From Hahella sp. HNIBRBA332 (lineage in GTDB: Bacteria; Pseudomonadota; Gammaproteobacteria; Pseudomonadales; Oleiphilaceae), in contig NZ_CP132203.1 in the NCBI RefSeq assembly GCF_030719035.1, forward strand, positions 3,658,001 to 3,722,000: DNA of 64,000 nucleotides. Direction: 5' to 3'. The notes beneath the pieces were generated by a model. It was not told where the DNA came from. It made no database searches and saw nothing but the letters and a program-made list of their open reading frames with translations. Positions 42,965-51,406 of this stretch are shown one piece after another (position 1 is the stretch's first letter; each line of letters starts with the position of its first letter). A program made the position numbers and the translations under genes.

Positions 42965-44134
42965 CTATAGACGCTTGCGAATGATGTCAAAAAGCGCGCT
43001 GGATTCCCGCTTTATCGGATCGGGCTCCCCCTTCTCCATGGCGTCCCAGTATTTCCAGTCCACCTTCTTCGTTCCGAGTTCGTAATCCATCTGATCCCAG
43101 CTGTCCTCCCGAAACGCATAGAAAGCCCAATGCAGTTTAAGGTTGTCAGCGGCTTCCAGAACATCCTTCAGATATTCGCCACAACCAGGAATCGTCCTGG
43201 CGCAGCCAAACTCTCCCATCACCATCCGATTTACCGGGATTCCCGACTTTTTCGCCCAATTTATAGGCTGGGAAATATAGGCGGCGACTTGCTGCGGCCC
43301 CCATTGCATCGTTTTCTCCCCAAATGGAATATCGCCTGGATACACATAGCGCTTCTCTCTATTAATGTTGGGAGAGCTGGTAAAGTCATAGGGCTCATAC
43401 ATATGGAAGGAATAAAGAATATTTGAATCTTCAAGCCCGGATGGCCAATAGGAAAAAGCATCCGCAGCAGCGTACCAGCCGGCATCCAGCATCACCGTCA
43501 CGTTCGGATCAACCTGTCGTATTGTTTTGACCAATGATTGATAGAACAAACGCAGGTCTCGCGAGCTTCCCTGATGCTTCTTATACCATTGCGCCATGGC
43601 ATCAGAATCGGCGTGCTCTTTAAGATCGCTATTAAGTTCCGGTACGGGTTCGTTGACAAGGTTGAAGGCGGCAATGGCCGGATGCCCTTTCAATGCTGTC
43701 GCGAGATCTTTCCAGAAGTGATTAGCATCGTTCCAATATTTTTTATCCAACCAGAGTCGGCCATCAAAAACATCATTATTATTCTGCGACCAGCGCATAT
43801 TGGGCAAAGACAATGGAGCAATGACCACTTTCAGATTCGCCTTATGCGCCCGATCCAGCACCAACTTCAGTTGCGCCAAATCGGTGGCGTTCAGCGATTG
43901 GTAATGATCCGCATCGCCGATTAGAAAATCCCTGCCTTCAGAGGGCCATTTATCATATGCCAACCTAACCCAGGTCGCGCCATAGGCAGCGAGAGCGTCA
44001 AAGTATTCCTGAGTCGGTGGAAGCCGGTTAAAGCTGTTAGCGCCATGCTGTGGGGAATCCCAGAAACTCGCCGTTTCAGCTCTGATGAAACAGGAAAATA
44101 GAATGAGTGAAATAAATACAACGCGTCGAAGCAC
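42965..44134 (-). CDS. Secreted GH5-family glycoside hydrolase
   Basis: A 389-residue exported (beta/alpha)8 glycosidase of family 5 type (cellulase-like). Residues 1-20 form a signal peptide (RRVVFISLILFSCFIRAETA). The acid/base Glu is in AFNLVNEPVPEL, the nucleophile Glu in MVMGEFGCAR. An N-terminal GANSFNRLPPTQEYF, VIAPLSLPNMRW and YSFHMYEPYDF fit the family. It likely cleaves beta-1,4 or related glucans or mannans outside the cytoplasm; the exact substrate is unknown. The start is GTG 44134 with GGAG ten bases before it. The flanking DNA is full of gene remnants, suggesting horizontal origin. Confidence 0.88.
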   Translation of the reverse strand: MLRRVVFISLILFSCFIRAETASFWDSPQHGANSFNRLPPTQEYFDALAAYGATWVRLAYDKWPSEGRDFLIGDADHYQSLNATDLAQLKLVLDRAHKANLKVVIAPLSLPNMRWSQNNNDVFDGRLWLDKKYWNDANHFWKDLATALKGHPAIAAFNLVNEPVPELNSDLKEHADSDAMAQWYKKHQGSSRDLRLFYQSLVKTIRQVDPNVTVMLDAGWYAAADAFSYWPSGLEDSNILYSFHMYEPYDFTSSPNINREKRYVYPGDIPFGEKTMQWGPQQVAAYISQPINWAKKSGIPVNRMVMGEFGCARTIPGCGEYLKDVLEAADNLKLHWAFYAFREDSWDQMDYELGTKKVDWKYWDAMEKGEPDPIKRESSALFDIIRKRL

Positions 44135-44497
44135 CGATTAAAATCTCCATGTTTTAAAATAGGGCGACAATAAAAGGTGAAAGATAGAAGAATTTCTCCC
44201 ATTTAAATATCGGTATTTCTGCTGCTTTCTGGCGAAAATTTATCAGGATCTGCTCACTTTTATTAACTGTCAGCAATAAATGCAAACGGGAAGAAGAATT
44301 AAAACAAAATATCATCTTTATCAAGTCGGGAACGCTTGTCAGGATATTACTGGAGAGGATCTAGCGGAATGACCACCGCTATCTGAAGCCCAGGCCAGCC
44401 TTACCTACTACCAAAAATGCGGCTACGATGAGTTCTTTGCCAAAATTGATTAAATATATTAATTTCACTTTCCTATACATAAAATTCACATGCTAAT
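44135..44497. other. AT-rich intergenic region with gene scraps
   Basis: No complete gene. It contains the GH5 promoter side, an AT-rich stretch, a decayed umuC piece (44347-44388, entered separately) and, just after it, a short frame ending LTYYQKCGYDEFFAKID before TAA, which resembles the end of a GNAT acetyltransferase. The last 50 bases form the upstream region of the alpha/beta hydrolase gene. Confidence 0.5.
44347..44388 (+). pseudogene. Short umuC remnant (copy 1)
   Basis: These 42 bases match 46469-46510 at 34 of 42 positions. They read LLERI, stop, RNDHRYLK. The same UmuC region in copy 2 reads LLERIWRDGHHYLK, and UmuC proteins typically have IWRDGHRY here. The codon for Trp has become TAG. 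It is too short to have function, and is evidence of a second old copy of umuC DNA. Confidence 0.6.
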
Positions 44498-45376
44498 ATG
44501 ACTTCCATAAATTTACTTCACCGAAAAAAATATATTCATAAATATAGAGAGAGTATTGTGCTAAGCGAAAGATGGTTAGATATTGATGGCGATAAGCTCT
44601 ATTGCTTGTTATCCAGCATTTCAAAAACACAAGACACCCTAGTTCTTCTACATGGTTTGGGAGAGTCCCATTTGTGTTTTGCTGATGCAATTGATTGGCT
44701 ACCTAATCATAACATCGTTATGTTTGATATGTGTGGCTACGGTTATTCACCTGCATCCTCTACCTCCCATAGCACAGAGACTCAAGCAAAGCGCATATTA
44801 GCAGCGCTAAAGTTGATGAATATTGACAAATGTTTTCTGCTGGGTCATTCCTGGGGCGGGGATGTTTCAACCCTGGTTTGCAAGCAGGATGATAATAAAG
44901 TTATACAAGGCTTTATCAACGCAGAAGGTGGGTTACATGAGGAAAATGTCATATTATCCAGAATAATTTCTGAGCAATATTCCAACCTAAATGAAAAAGA
45001 GTTTAATCACTGGGTAAAGGGAAGCGGCTTTGCGACGCGCTTTCCACTAGCTTGGAAACATGGCGCTGGAATAAAGTTTCTTTCATCCGTCAGACGCTGT
45101 GATCCTGTTGTATTAGGTGAGACCGCCAGCGAAATCTATTCTCAACATGCGACCCAAGACAGTCGCGGAGTCGTCAGTTGGGGACAGTTTTATGAGGCGC
45201 TGCCAATTCCTAAAGTCTACTTCTGGGGCACTCAGAGCTTAGAAGGATGTGAACGGGCTCTGGAGTTCATCGAAACGCTAGACAATGTTCGCTTTGAAGG
45301 GGCAAATCACTGGGTACAAAATGAACCAGCCAAGTTTTATGCTGAAGTAGAAAAATTCATATCCAGTGTAATATGA
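44498..45376 (+). CDS. Alpha/beta hydrolase
   Basis: A 292-residue alpha/beta-hydrolase-fold protein: VLLHGLGES (oxyanion region), the FDMCGYGYS strand, nucleophile Ser in LLGHSWGGDV and the catalytic His in GANHWVQNEP. The acid should lie in the VYFWGTQSLEG area. Substrate unknown. The N-terminal 25 residues are basic and could be over-long, since no good ribosome site is visible before the ATG at 44498. Codon use is AT-rich compared with the housekeeping genes, suggesting transfer. It is flanked by umuC remnants on both sides. Confidence 0.82.
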   Translation: MTSINLLHRKKYIHKYRESIVLSERWLDIDGDKLYCLLSSISKTQDTLVLLHGLGESHLCFADAIDWLPNHNIVMFDMCGYGYSPASSTSHSTETQAKRILAALKLMNIDKCFLLGHSWGGDVSTLVCKQDDNKVIQGFINAEGGLHEENVILSRIISEQYSNLNEKEFNHWVKGSGFATRFPLAWKHGAGIKFLSSVRRCDPVVLGETASEIYSQHATQDSRGVVSWGQFYEALPIPKVYFWGTQSLEGCERALEFIETLDNVRFEGANHWVQNEPAKFYAEVEKFISSVI

Positions 45377-45769
45377 AATCCAGGCGTCCAGACGGTTTCA
45401 CCACTACATAACTCAGGTCCGCCTTGCGTTGATCCAGCTTTGGTATGCGCGAACAAATGAGGTCTTAATAACTCTTTACGGCCTCTCCTTCATAATACCT
45501 GATAGATCCTCCAGGCTAGAGCCGCCGCCACTAGACAGCCCACCAGGAATAATAGATTTTTTGCCATTATGCATACCCAGATTCCGCTGATTAAACTTTC
45601 GCCATTGCAGCAATACTATAGAGGAATACATAGGCTGGTGTTATCACGTTGAAAAAGTAGATCGCCTGCACTTGACCGTATAGTATCCAGAGGCCGATCA
45701 GCTATTTCATGATAAGATCGGAAGCTATAGAATATAACAGATAAATTAAGTGACTATGACAGGTATCGG
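45377..45769. other. Intergenic region with decayed coding sequence
   Basis: No supported gene. On the minus strand 45490-45567 encodes a possible 25-residue hydrophobic peptide (entered separately). Another minus-strand frame is open without a start. The rest looks like non-coding DNA of mixed composition. Confidence 0.4.
45490..45567 (-). CDS. Possible 25-residue membrane peptide
   Basis: The frame ATG...TGA encodes 25 residues beginning MAKNLLFLVGCLVAAALAW and ending in YQVL. It is one hydrophobic helix with a basic start and one Arg near the end, like small membrane proteins or type I toxin peptides. A weak GGG-containing site precedes the ATG. Open frames of this length occur by chance, so this is only a candidate. 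Confidence 0.2.
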   Translation of the reverse strand: MAKNLLFLVGCLVAAALAWRIYQVL

Positions 45770-46207
45770 ATGGATTATTTAGAAGAGAGCGCGACGCCTC
45801 ATGATAAAGAAGAACTAGCTGCTCTCTATGTGAGATCACTCAAAGAAAGCTTAACGACTATAAACCGCTTCAATCCAGAAAATTTAACCCAACAATTTTT
45901 GGAATATTACGATGATTTTTGCTTTATAAAAATACTGATAAAAAAGGAAATTGTTGGGCTATATAGCACTAAAGATATGCCCGACCATATTTGGTTAGTT
46001 CACTTATATGTTGATCCAAAATACCAGTCGATGGGCATTGGGACCAACATTCTGAACAACATCATTCGAGAAGCTAAAGCAAAGATGCTTCCTGTGCGAT
46101 TAACCACAATAGAAAAGAGTCCCGCCAATAATTTTTACATCAAAAATGGCTTTACGCTGGATTATGCGGAAGACACCAATAATCACTACATCTATAAAGA
46201 CTTATAG
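45770..46207 (+). CDS. GNAT family N-acetyltransferase
   Basis: A 145-residue acetyltransferase with the GNAT core: IWLVHLYVDPKYQSMGIGTNIL (the R/Q-x-x-G-x-G/A acetyl-CoA loop is QSMGIG) and PANNFYIKNGFTLDY near the C-terminus. It would transfer an acetyl group from acetyl-CoA to an amine; the acceptor is unknown. AT-rich relative to housekeeping genes. It ends five bases before a decayed umuC gene, suggesting it inserted into or replaced the 5' part of it. Confidence 0.87.
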   Translation: MDYLEESATPHDKEELAALYVRSLKESLTTINRFNPENLTQQFLEYYDDFCFIKILIKKEIVGLYSTKDMPDHIWLVHLYVDPKYQSMGIGTNILNNIIREAKAKMLPVRLTTIEKSPANNFYIKNGFTLDYAEDTNNHYIYKDL

Positions 46208-46211
46208 ACCG

Positions 46212-46560
46212 TAGACGCCGCGCCCCAAGAAACAGATCATTTGCAGCCATTCCTTTGGTATACGCATTACCTGTTTTCAGAACATGCAGGAGGCCGTATG
46301 CAAGTACACCGCTCGGGCCGCCGAAAAGCTCCGAGAGAAGCAGCTGGCCTCCTTCATTGTCATGTTTATCCAAACCGGCATATTGAGCCGTAAAACTCCA
46401 ATGTAACAACCAGAAACCCACATTCTCCTTCTGACGATACCCGCGATTTTATAGAGCTTACCTGGGTGTTACTGGAGAGGATCTGGCGGGATGGCCACCA
46501 TTACTTAAAGGCAGGAGTAATGCTTCGTGACTTTTCTCCAACCGAAGAGCCAGTTAATCA
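46212..46560 (+). pseudogene. umuC: umuC pseudogene, 5'-truncated (copy 2)
   Basis: Reading from about 46215, the frame gives PKKQIICSHSFGIRI, NMQEAVCKYTARAAEKLREK and QLASFIVMFI, then a TAA. After a frameshift (from about 46400) it reads SDDTRDFIEL, LLERIWRDGHHYLKAGVML and RDFSPTEEP. Both match the C-terminal part of UmuC, the catalytic subunit of DNA polymerase V (little-finger and tail region). The 5' two thirds are missing, so it is non-functional. The antisense open frame at 46152-46421 is a shadow of it. Confidence 0.85.
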
Positions 46561-46832
46561 ATCCGGAAACCACGAGCTTTGGCTCTTTTGATTTGTTCTT
46601 CAGTTAATGGCGGTTCATCATCCGATTTCCAGAAGTATGGAAGCTTTTTGGTTACTTCGCGCAAGGGAATATACCCTTTGATCTTGTCATCCGGAGATAT
46701 GCTGGCCCATCCCTCAATCGGACTCCAGTAGGAGGCGGATATTGTAGCCATTCCGTATGTTTCAACCGCAATGATATACACTCCCTGCTCTTTCGGGGTA
46801 TCACCTACAGTCCACTGAATATCTTCAAACAT
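46554..46832 (-). CDS. Hypothetical small protein (DUF551-like?)
   Basis: A 92-residue protein of the pattern DIQWTVGDTPKEQGVYIIAV, ASYWSPIEGWASI and GYIPLREV. Its spacing vaguely resembles DUF551, whose members are often phage-associated. I am not sure of the family. GGAGAG before the ATG at 46832 suggests that start rather than the ATG at 46844. The stop region lies over the last codons of the umuC pseudogene on the other strand. Its role is unknown. Confidence 0.55.
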   Translation of the reverse strand: MFEDIQWTVGDTPKEQGVYIIAVETYGMATISASYWSPIEGWASISPDDKIKGYIPLREVTKKLPYFWKSDDEPPLTEEQIKRAKARGFRID

Positions 46833-47056
46833 GAGACTCTCCATCAATATTTCAGCCTGAACTTTTCCGCTTCACATGCATATTCCCATAGCTTCGTGGT
46901 TTCCCTTTCAAGAAACTCATCCGCCCCTCCCAAACCATGGTAATGAGAAAGCAGTGATTATCAAGAATGGCCCTCCGGGATTAAATCGGCACAGAAGAAT
47001 GAATCATAGGAAGGTTTCTCCTGCTTATATTACTCAAGCGTCTGATATTCCAGAGG

Positions 47057-47383
47057 CTATCTAGTTAAAACAACAATCGTCGGTATGGAGATACAAAGAA
47101 ATACGATTATTAGTAGAAAACAAAGCCAATAACGGAAAGGCCTTTGCCTTTTTTCAAAGGCGGTAGAAAAAAAGTATGCCTTCCCAGATTTATGGGTAGA
47201 GTAAAGATCATAAAGAGAAACGAAAAAAACGACTACTGCCGCAGGAATGTAGGCCATAGCCACTGAAGCGCCGCCCATATTCACCGCCCCAAAGGCTACA
47301 TTATAAGAAACGACAAATGCGATATTGGCTGTAAGCAGCGGTTTTAACATAATTATCAAGCTTGCATTCAGATTAGGGCTCAT
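47057..47383 (-). CDS. Hypothetical membrane protein
   Basis: A 108-residue protein with three to four hydrophobic segments (KPLLTANIAFVVSYNVAFG, VAMAYIPAAVVVFFVSLY and WLCFLLIIVFLCISIPTIVV) and a charged loop of about 25 residues containing FEKRQRPFRY. No family recognised. No strong ribosome site is visible before the ATG. It is AT-rich and isolated. Confidence 0.5.
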   Translation of the reverse strand: MSPNLNASLIIMLKPLLTANIAFVVSYNVAFGAVNMGGASVAMAYIPAAVVVFFVSLYDLYSTHKSGKAYFFSTAFEKRQRPFRYWLCFLLIIVFLCISIPTIVVLTR

Positions 47384-48035
47384 CGGTACATCAGTCGATT
47401 ATAACCAAATCTACTCATAGCGCCACGACTCTGGGGATTGCTGTAGCTCATACTGATAGCAGGCCACATAGTGTCGAAGTCCTCTATCGCCATCATAAAA
47501 CTGGAGGACTTCATAATCTCTGCCTTTATCTCCATGGTATAATATCGCGGTAATCAGCGTTTTAGAGCCTCTTCCTGAGTGGGCTAAATTAGCCCCCGCC
47601 CATATAACACTGAGCGGTCCTTCAAAATAATAATTTCTTATATATCAAATATAAAAACACATATCGACAAATAGTATAAAACCTCTATCATATTTAATTA
47701 AAAAATCAATGTAAAAATAGAAAGAAGAGTATCACGCCAGTGTTAAATCCTATCTATCCACTACAAATGATCAGACAAAAAAACATCTGAAACTAATTTT
47801 TAGGAGACAAAATATATAATCAATTCCCAACATCCCGAATCAAAATTATAATAGCGCCAGTGGCACTCACCTTAATCTTATATTTATCTCAATATCCTAG
47901 TGGCGACAAAACACAAGCATAGCTCTCACGATTATAGCCGCTATCGATACCAATTCAAAAGGCATGATACAACGAGATATAAAAAACAGAACCTAACAGA
48001 ATAAAAAATTAAAGAAAAAATAGCGACATATCTAT
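47384..48035. other. AT-rich intergenic region with a gene remnant
   Basis: About 650 bases without a complete gene. The first part (47411-47644) holds a start-less coding-like frame on the minus strand (entered separately). From about 47640 the sequence becomes strongly AT-rich with no frame or repeat I can support. A perfect 15-base palindrome lies at 47581-47595 (GGGCTAAATTAGCCC) within the remnant. Confidence 0.5.
47411..47644 (-). pseudogene. Start-less gene remnant, 77 codons
   Basis: The minus strand is open from 47644 to a TAG at 47411-47413. The protein reads like real coding sequence, for example WAGANLAHSGRGSKTLITAI and KGRDYEVLQFYDGDRGLRHY. There is no ATG, GTG or TTG suited as a start, and an in-frame TGA precedes it. 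It is more GC-rich than the following DNA. It looks like the 3' end of a truncated gene that I do not recognise. Confidence 0.45.
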
Positions 48036-48371
48036 TTAACCTGAGTTAACCTCCACCAAGACATTTAACTTAAGATGCTTTAAAATTAGTTTTTGATCAG
48101 ACAAACATATTAAGCTACAGTTGCAAGGATTATTCACTCTAATAACCTCTCCCACATAATTATTCCCATCAATATAAGCCAATAATTTTTTTACAGCACA
48201 CTCAAAAGCATCCTTGGCATTATAAAAAGATTCACCCACAGAAAACAACTCCTCAAATAGATCCTTTTTCTCTTGCAGCGACACGAAAAACGCATTACTT
48301 TTCTTTAATATAACTATGCGAAATATTAGTTTTTTTTCTGTCAAAAAATCCACGTCCTGTATCAGATCCAT
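48036..48371 (-). CDS. Hypothetical protein
   Basis: A 111-residue protein, very AT-rich coding. It has no signal or membrane segment; the C-terminal half has NPCNCSLICLS with three cysteines close together. GGGGGAG precedes the ATG with short spacing. It has no recognised family and no operon partner. It could be a transferred gene of unknown role. Confidence 0.5.
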   Translation of the reverse strand: MDLIQDVDFLTEKKLIFRIVILKKSNAFFVSLQEKKDLFEELFSVGESFYNAKDAFECAVKKLLAYIDGNNYVGEVIRVNNPCNCSLICLSDQKLILKHLKLNVLVEVNSG

Positions 48372-48644
48372 AACTCCCCCTATAAAAATACATCTATAAA
48401 TTAAATCTCACATAACTATATATAGACTCTTCAACCTTGGCTCTATAGCGCGAACCAGAAAGCATCCAATGCCTTGCGGTTAATTTTTACTCAATCCCCA
48501 CTAAAATTATTCAACATATATTAAAAATCGTAACCGTGACATAATTAAACATAGTCCGACTCCGTATTCGACCATTTATTTTTGACTATTCATAGTTAAA
48601 AAACCACATCAAAAACTCATACACATAGAATCCAGTGCGTACTT
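48372..48644. other. AT-rich gap between two minus-strand genes
   Basis: About 270 bases, strongly AT-rich. It separates the hypothetical gene from the phosphoribosyltransferase operon. No hairpin with a T-run or other element was convincing. Confidence 0.35.
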
Positions 48645-49658
48645 TTAATCCGTCGTAGAATCTAACCTACCAACAACTTGATCCATCTCCAAGTCATCAA
48701 AATAAGAATAGGACAAAGAATCTTCAGATTTACTACTCCATGGAAACTGAACGCTTCTTTCAGTTGAAAACCAGGGAGCATAGTCAATATAATCAGGAAA
48801 CTCATTCAAAGACTTATACTCAGTTGCGACAACCAGAACAAATTTATATATTTTCACCCCGGGATAAATGCTTAATATATAATTATTAACTTCTTTAATA
48901 GTATTCCCAGTCCTAGAAACATCATCAATCAATACAATAGGTGCATCCATGCACGCACGACCCTCACAGTATATTTTTCTATAATCACTCCTAAAATCAC
49001 ACTTAACCAAATACTTTTCGTGCAAGTCAAGTCTATGCGCCAAATAAGCCGCAAGAAAATTACCACCTTTATTGATACCAAATATGTAAGGAGTAACCCC
49101 TTCGTTCTTTCTTATTCCTCTGAGAACAAACTCTATATTTGCCAAACCTATTTCTGCTGCGGTATTTGATAATTTATTACCATTAACCAAAGGTCTTGGC
49201 TTGAGTTCTACAACCCTGCTTATCAAAGTGCTCAAATGCTTTTTTAGAGAATGCTCTTTATCTTCCAGTGCGACAGAGAGTATATCATCTCTATTAAAAA
49301 CTTTTGCTGTCATTGACATCAATTCAGTGAAGTTCTTAGTAATATCCATTTGCGCATAACTAACAGCCCCTATGCTTTTTGACATAGCCAAGCTTTCATT
49401 TTGCCGTTTGCTGATAATTTCAATATCACTTTGCAACTTCGTTAGGTTATCCACCAGCAAACCAACTCTATCAAACAAATCCAAATACTTCACCTGATTA
49501 TTCTCAACTCTTTTAATTATTTCCAGCATTTCAGATTCAATATCCCGTCTATTTAAATAATCATGAACAATCCTATTACAGTTAACAACAGGATAAAAGA
49601 AATCAAATACTGCATTTTTAGCAGTTTTCTTTATCTCACTAAAATCTATAACACTCAT
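48645..49658 (-). CDS. Phosphoribosyltransferase-domain protein with helical N-terminus
   Basis: A 337-residue protein. Residues about 1-150 are largely helical, with likely coiled coil at 60-95. Residues about 165-300 form a PRTase-type I fold. The PRPP loop is IVLIDDVSRTGNTI (241-254) with the acidic pair of active PRTases. The domain's first part has PYIFGINKGGNFLAAYLAHR. Known PRTases salvage bases, but this one has an unusual helical half and follows a two-helix membrane protein gene with a TGATG overlap. A signalling or defence role is possible; salvage is less likely. GGAGAG eight bases before the ATG supports the start. Confidence 0.82.
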   Translation of the reverse strand: MSVIDFSEIKKTAKNAVFDFFYPVVNCNRIVHDYLNRRDIESEMLEIIKRVENNQVKYLDLFDRVGLLVDNLTKLQSDIEIISKRQNESLAMSKSIGAVSYAQMDITKNFTELMSMTAKVFNRDDILSVALEDKEHSLKKHLSTLISRVVELKPRPLVNGNKLSNTAAEIGLANIEFVLRGIRKNEGVTPYIFGINKGGNFLAAYLAHRLDLHEKYLVKCDFRSDYRKIYCEGRACMDAPIVLIDDVSRTGNTIKEVNNYILSIYPGVKIYKFVLVVATEYKSLNEFPDYIDYAPWFSTERSVQFPWSSKSEDSLSYSYFDDLEMDQVVGRLDSTTD

Positions 49659-49921
49659 CACAGCTCTCTCCATGCTCTTCGATAAGCACACCACATAAAT
49701 CTAAAAAAAAGCAGCATATCACAAATGAAAATTATGTATTCAGAAGTCTGAATACCCATTACGATATACTGATCATATCCGTTACTTTTCAAATAGCCAA
49801 CTAGAAGACTCAATGCTATCGCCACACCCGCTACAATCACAAACAAGAGCGATCCAACAATAATTTCAGTTATAAATTTTATCAGCTTCACATATTGATA
49901 CTTTTCATTATTCTCAACCAT
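49658..49921 (-). CDS. Small two-helix membrane protein
   Basis: An 87-residue protein with two hydrophobic helices (EIIVGSLLFVIVAGVAIALSL, and IIFICDMLLFFRFMWC near the C-terminus) and a basic tail (YRRAWREL). AAGGG seven bases before the ATG at 49921 favours this start over the ATG at 49927. Its stop and the PRTase start overlap as TGATG. It is probably the membrane partner of the PRTase protein. No family recognised. Confidence 0.65.
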   Translation of the reverse strand: MVENNEKYQYVKLIKFITEIIVGSLLFVIVAGVAIALSLLVGYLKSNGYDQYIVMGIQTSEYIIFICDMLLFFRFMWCAYRRAWREL

Positions 49922-50358
49922 TAGCATCCCTTCAAATAACCTTTATAAATTAGTGAGGAAAATTTAATAACAACAAGCCATATATCCAACACCTATAAGG
50001 CCGGGTATTCATAAGTGCTAAGAGCTATATCCAGCCAAGTATTAAAGCCATAAGGCTGCCCATGATCCATACTCATTACCGACCCCTTAGCCACCCATGC
50101 ATACGACCTAGACGACAGGTACCCCACTCATTTGTATAAATTTAGACCACCACGTTTCCTATTCCAGTAATTACACGGCTTTATCTACTACTCGTCTCAC
50201 TGCTTTATCCCTACCAATTCATTTTCAATAACTTGGACAGACGTCCAAACCAGCCAGTCCATGTTCAGTTATTCCAACATACCCCAATAAGCAGCCGGCT
50301 TTTCCACAACTCATATGTTTTACACATATAATCCCCCTAACAAACAGGAGGATGCGAG
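49922..50358. other. Intergenic region upstream of the glycosylase gene
   Basis: About 435 bases without a gene. It contains a palindrome-like TTGGAC/GTCCAA (50233-50238 and 50243-50248) and, just before the glycosylase start, an ATCCCCC stretch also found in the decayed copy at 40605. It should hold promoters for the membrane protein/PRTase pair and for the glycosylase. Confidence 0.4.
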
Positions 50359-51267
50359 ATGCCTGAATATCCTGACATTACCGTGTATATCGATGCGTTG
50401 GAGCGGCGGATTCTTGGGCGGGTGTTGGAGTCGGTGGAGTTGCATAGTTATTTTCTGTTGCGGACGGCGGAGCCGTCTTTGGAGGCGGTGGTTGGCGCGA
50501 AGGTGACGCAGTTGCGGCGGATTGGTAAGCGTATCGCCATTGGCTTTGATAATGATGTCTGGATGGTGTTTCACCTGATGATCGCGGGGCGTTTGCATTG
50601 GCGCGACGCGGGTAAGAAAGCGCCGGGGAAAAATGCGTTGATTAGCTTGCAGTTCCCCAATGGCGTTCTGTTTTTGACGGAGGCGGGAACGAAGAAACGC
50701 GCGTCTCTGCATCTTGTCAGAGAGGAAGCAGGCTTGGCGCAGGTCAATCCGGGTGGTCTGGAGATATTGGAGTCGGACCTCCCTGCGTTCCAACAAGCGT
50801 TGACCCGCAATAATCACACATTAAAAAGAGCGCTGACTGATCCGCATATTTTCAGCGGCGTCGGCAACGCCTATTCCGATGAAATTCTGCATGCGGCCCG
50901 ACTGTCTCCCATCGCGCAAACTCAAAAGCTGAGCGCAGAAGAAATTGAGCGATTGTATCAGGCGTGCCGCACCTGTTTGACGACCTGGACGCAGCGTTTG
51001 CGCGATCAGTATGGCGACGCCTTTCCAGAAAAAGTCACCGCCTTTCGTGAAGACATGGCGGTGCATGGCCGTTACAACCTTCCCTGTCCGGTCTGTGGCG
51101 GAACCGTACAACGCATTCGCTATGCGACCAACGAAACCAACTATTGTCCCAATTGCCAGACGGAAGGACGCTTACTTGCGGACCGGGCATTGTCCCGGCT
51201 GTTAAAGAAAGACTGGCCTAAAAGCGTTGAAGAACTGGAGAAAATTCGCGGCAAAAGCCATCACTGA
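50359..51267 (+). CDS. Fpg/Nei family DNA glycosylase
   Basis: A 302-residue DNA-repair glycosylase/AP lyase of the Fpg/Nei fold. The N-terminus is MPEYPDI: the catalytic Pro after Met is kept and the usual Glu is at position 3. It also has a conserved H2TH region (LKRALTDPHIFSGVGNAYSDE) and a C-terminal zinc finger (CPVCGGTVQ and YCPNCQT). Fpg removes 8-oxoguanine and Nei oxidised pyrimidines; I cannot choose between them. AGGAGG precedes the ATG. A decayed copy of its 5' end lies at 40588-40720. Confidence 0.92.
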   Translation: MPEYPDITVYIDALERRILGRVLESVELHSYFLLRTAEPSLEAVVGAKVTQLRRIGKRIAIGFDNDVWMVFHLMIAGRLHWRDAGKKAPGKNALISLQFPNGVLFLTEAGTKKRASLHLVREEAGLAQVNPGGLEILESDLPAFQQALTRNNHTLKRALTDPHIFSGVGNAYSDEILHAARLSPIAQTQKLSAEEIERLYQACRTCLTTWTQRLRDQYGDAFPEKVTAFREDMAVHGRYNLPCPVCGGTVQRIRYATNETNYCPNCQTEGRLLADRALSRLLKKDWPKSVEELEKIRGKSHH

Positions 51268-51406
51268 TCAAAGCCGCAATAACCGCCAATCGGTCGTTGG
51301 GGGCATTGCCAAAACTTCCCCGTCGGCTAAACTTTCGGCATGGATTCACCATTAATCAGGCTTCGCCCGTTTCCGCAGGGCAATGACCCAATAACAAGGA
51401 CTCAGT

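Noticed and set aside
46152..46421. Open frame of 89 codons on the minus strand
   Set aside because: The plus strand here reads as the C-terminal part of UmuC, so the minus-strand frame is a shadow of the pseudogene.
46876..47064. Plus-strand frame of 62 codons
   Set aside because: No ribosome site, no recognisable domain, and irregular composition (PPLPNHG, RHRRMNHRK). It could be another scrap, but I cannot support it.
47581..47595. Perfect palindrome GGGCTAAATTAGCCC
   Set aside because: Single copy, inside a gene remnant, with no flanking context to support an operator or attachment site.
50233..50248. TTGGAC/GTCCAA inverted repeat upstream of the glycosylase gene
   Set aside because: Six-base arms with four-base spacing are common by chance in AT-rich DNA; more than 100 bases from the start codon.
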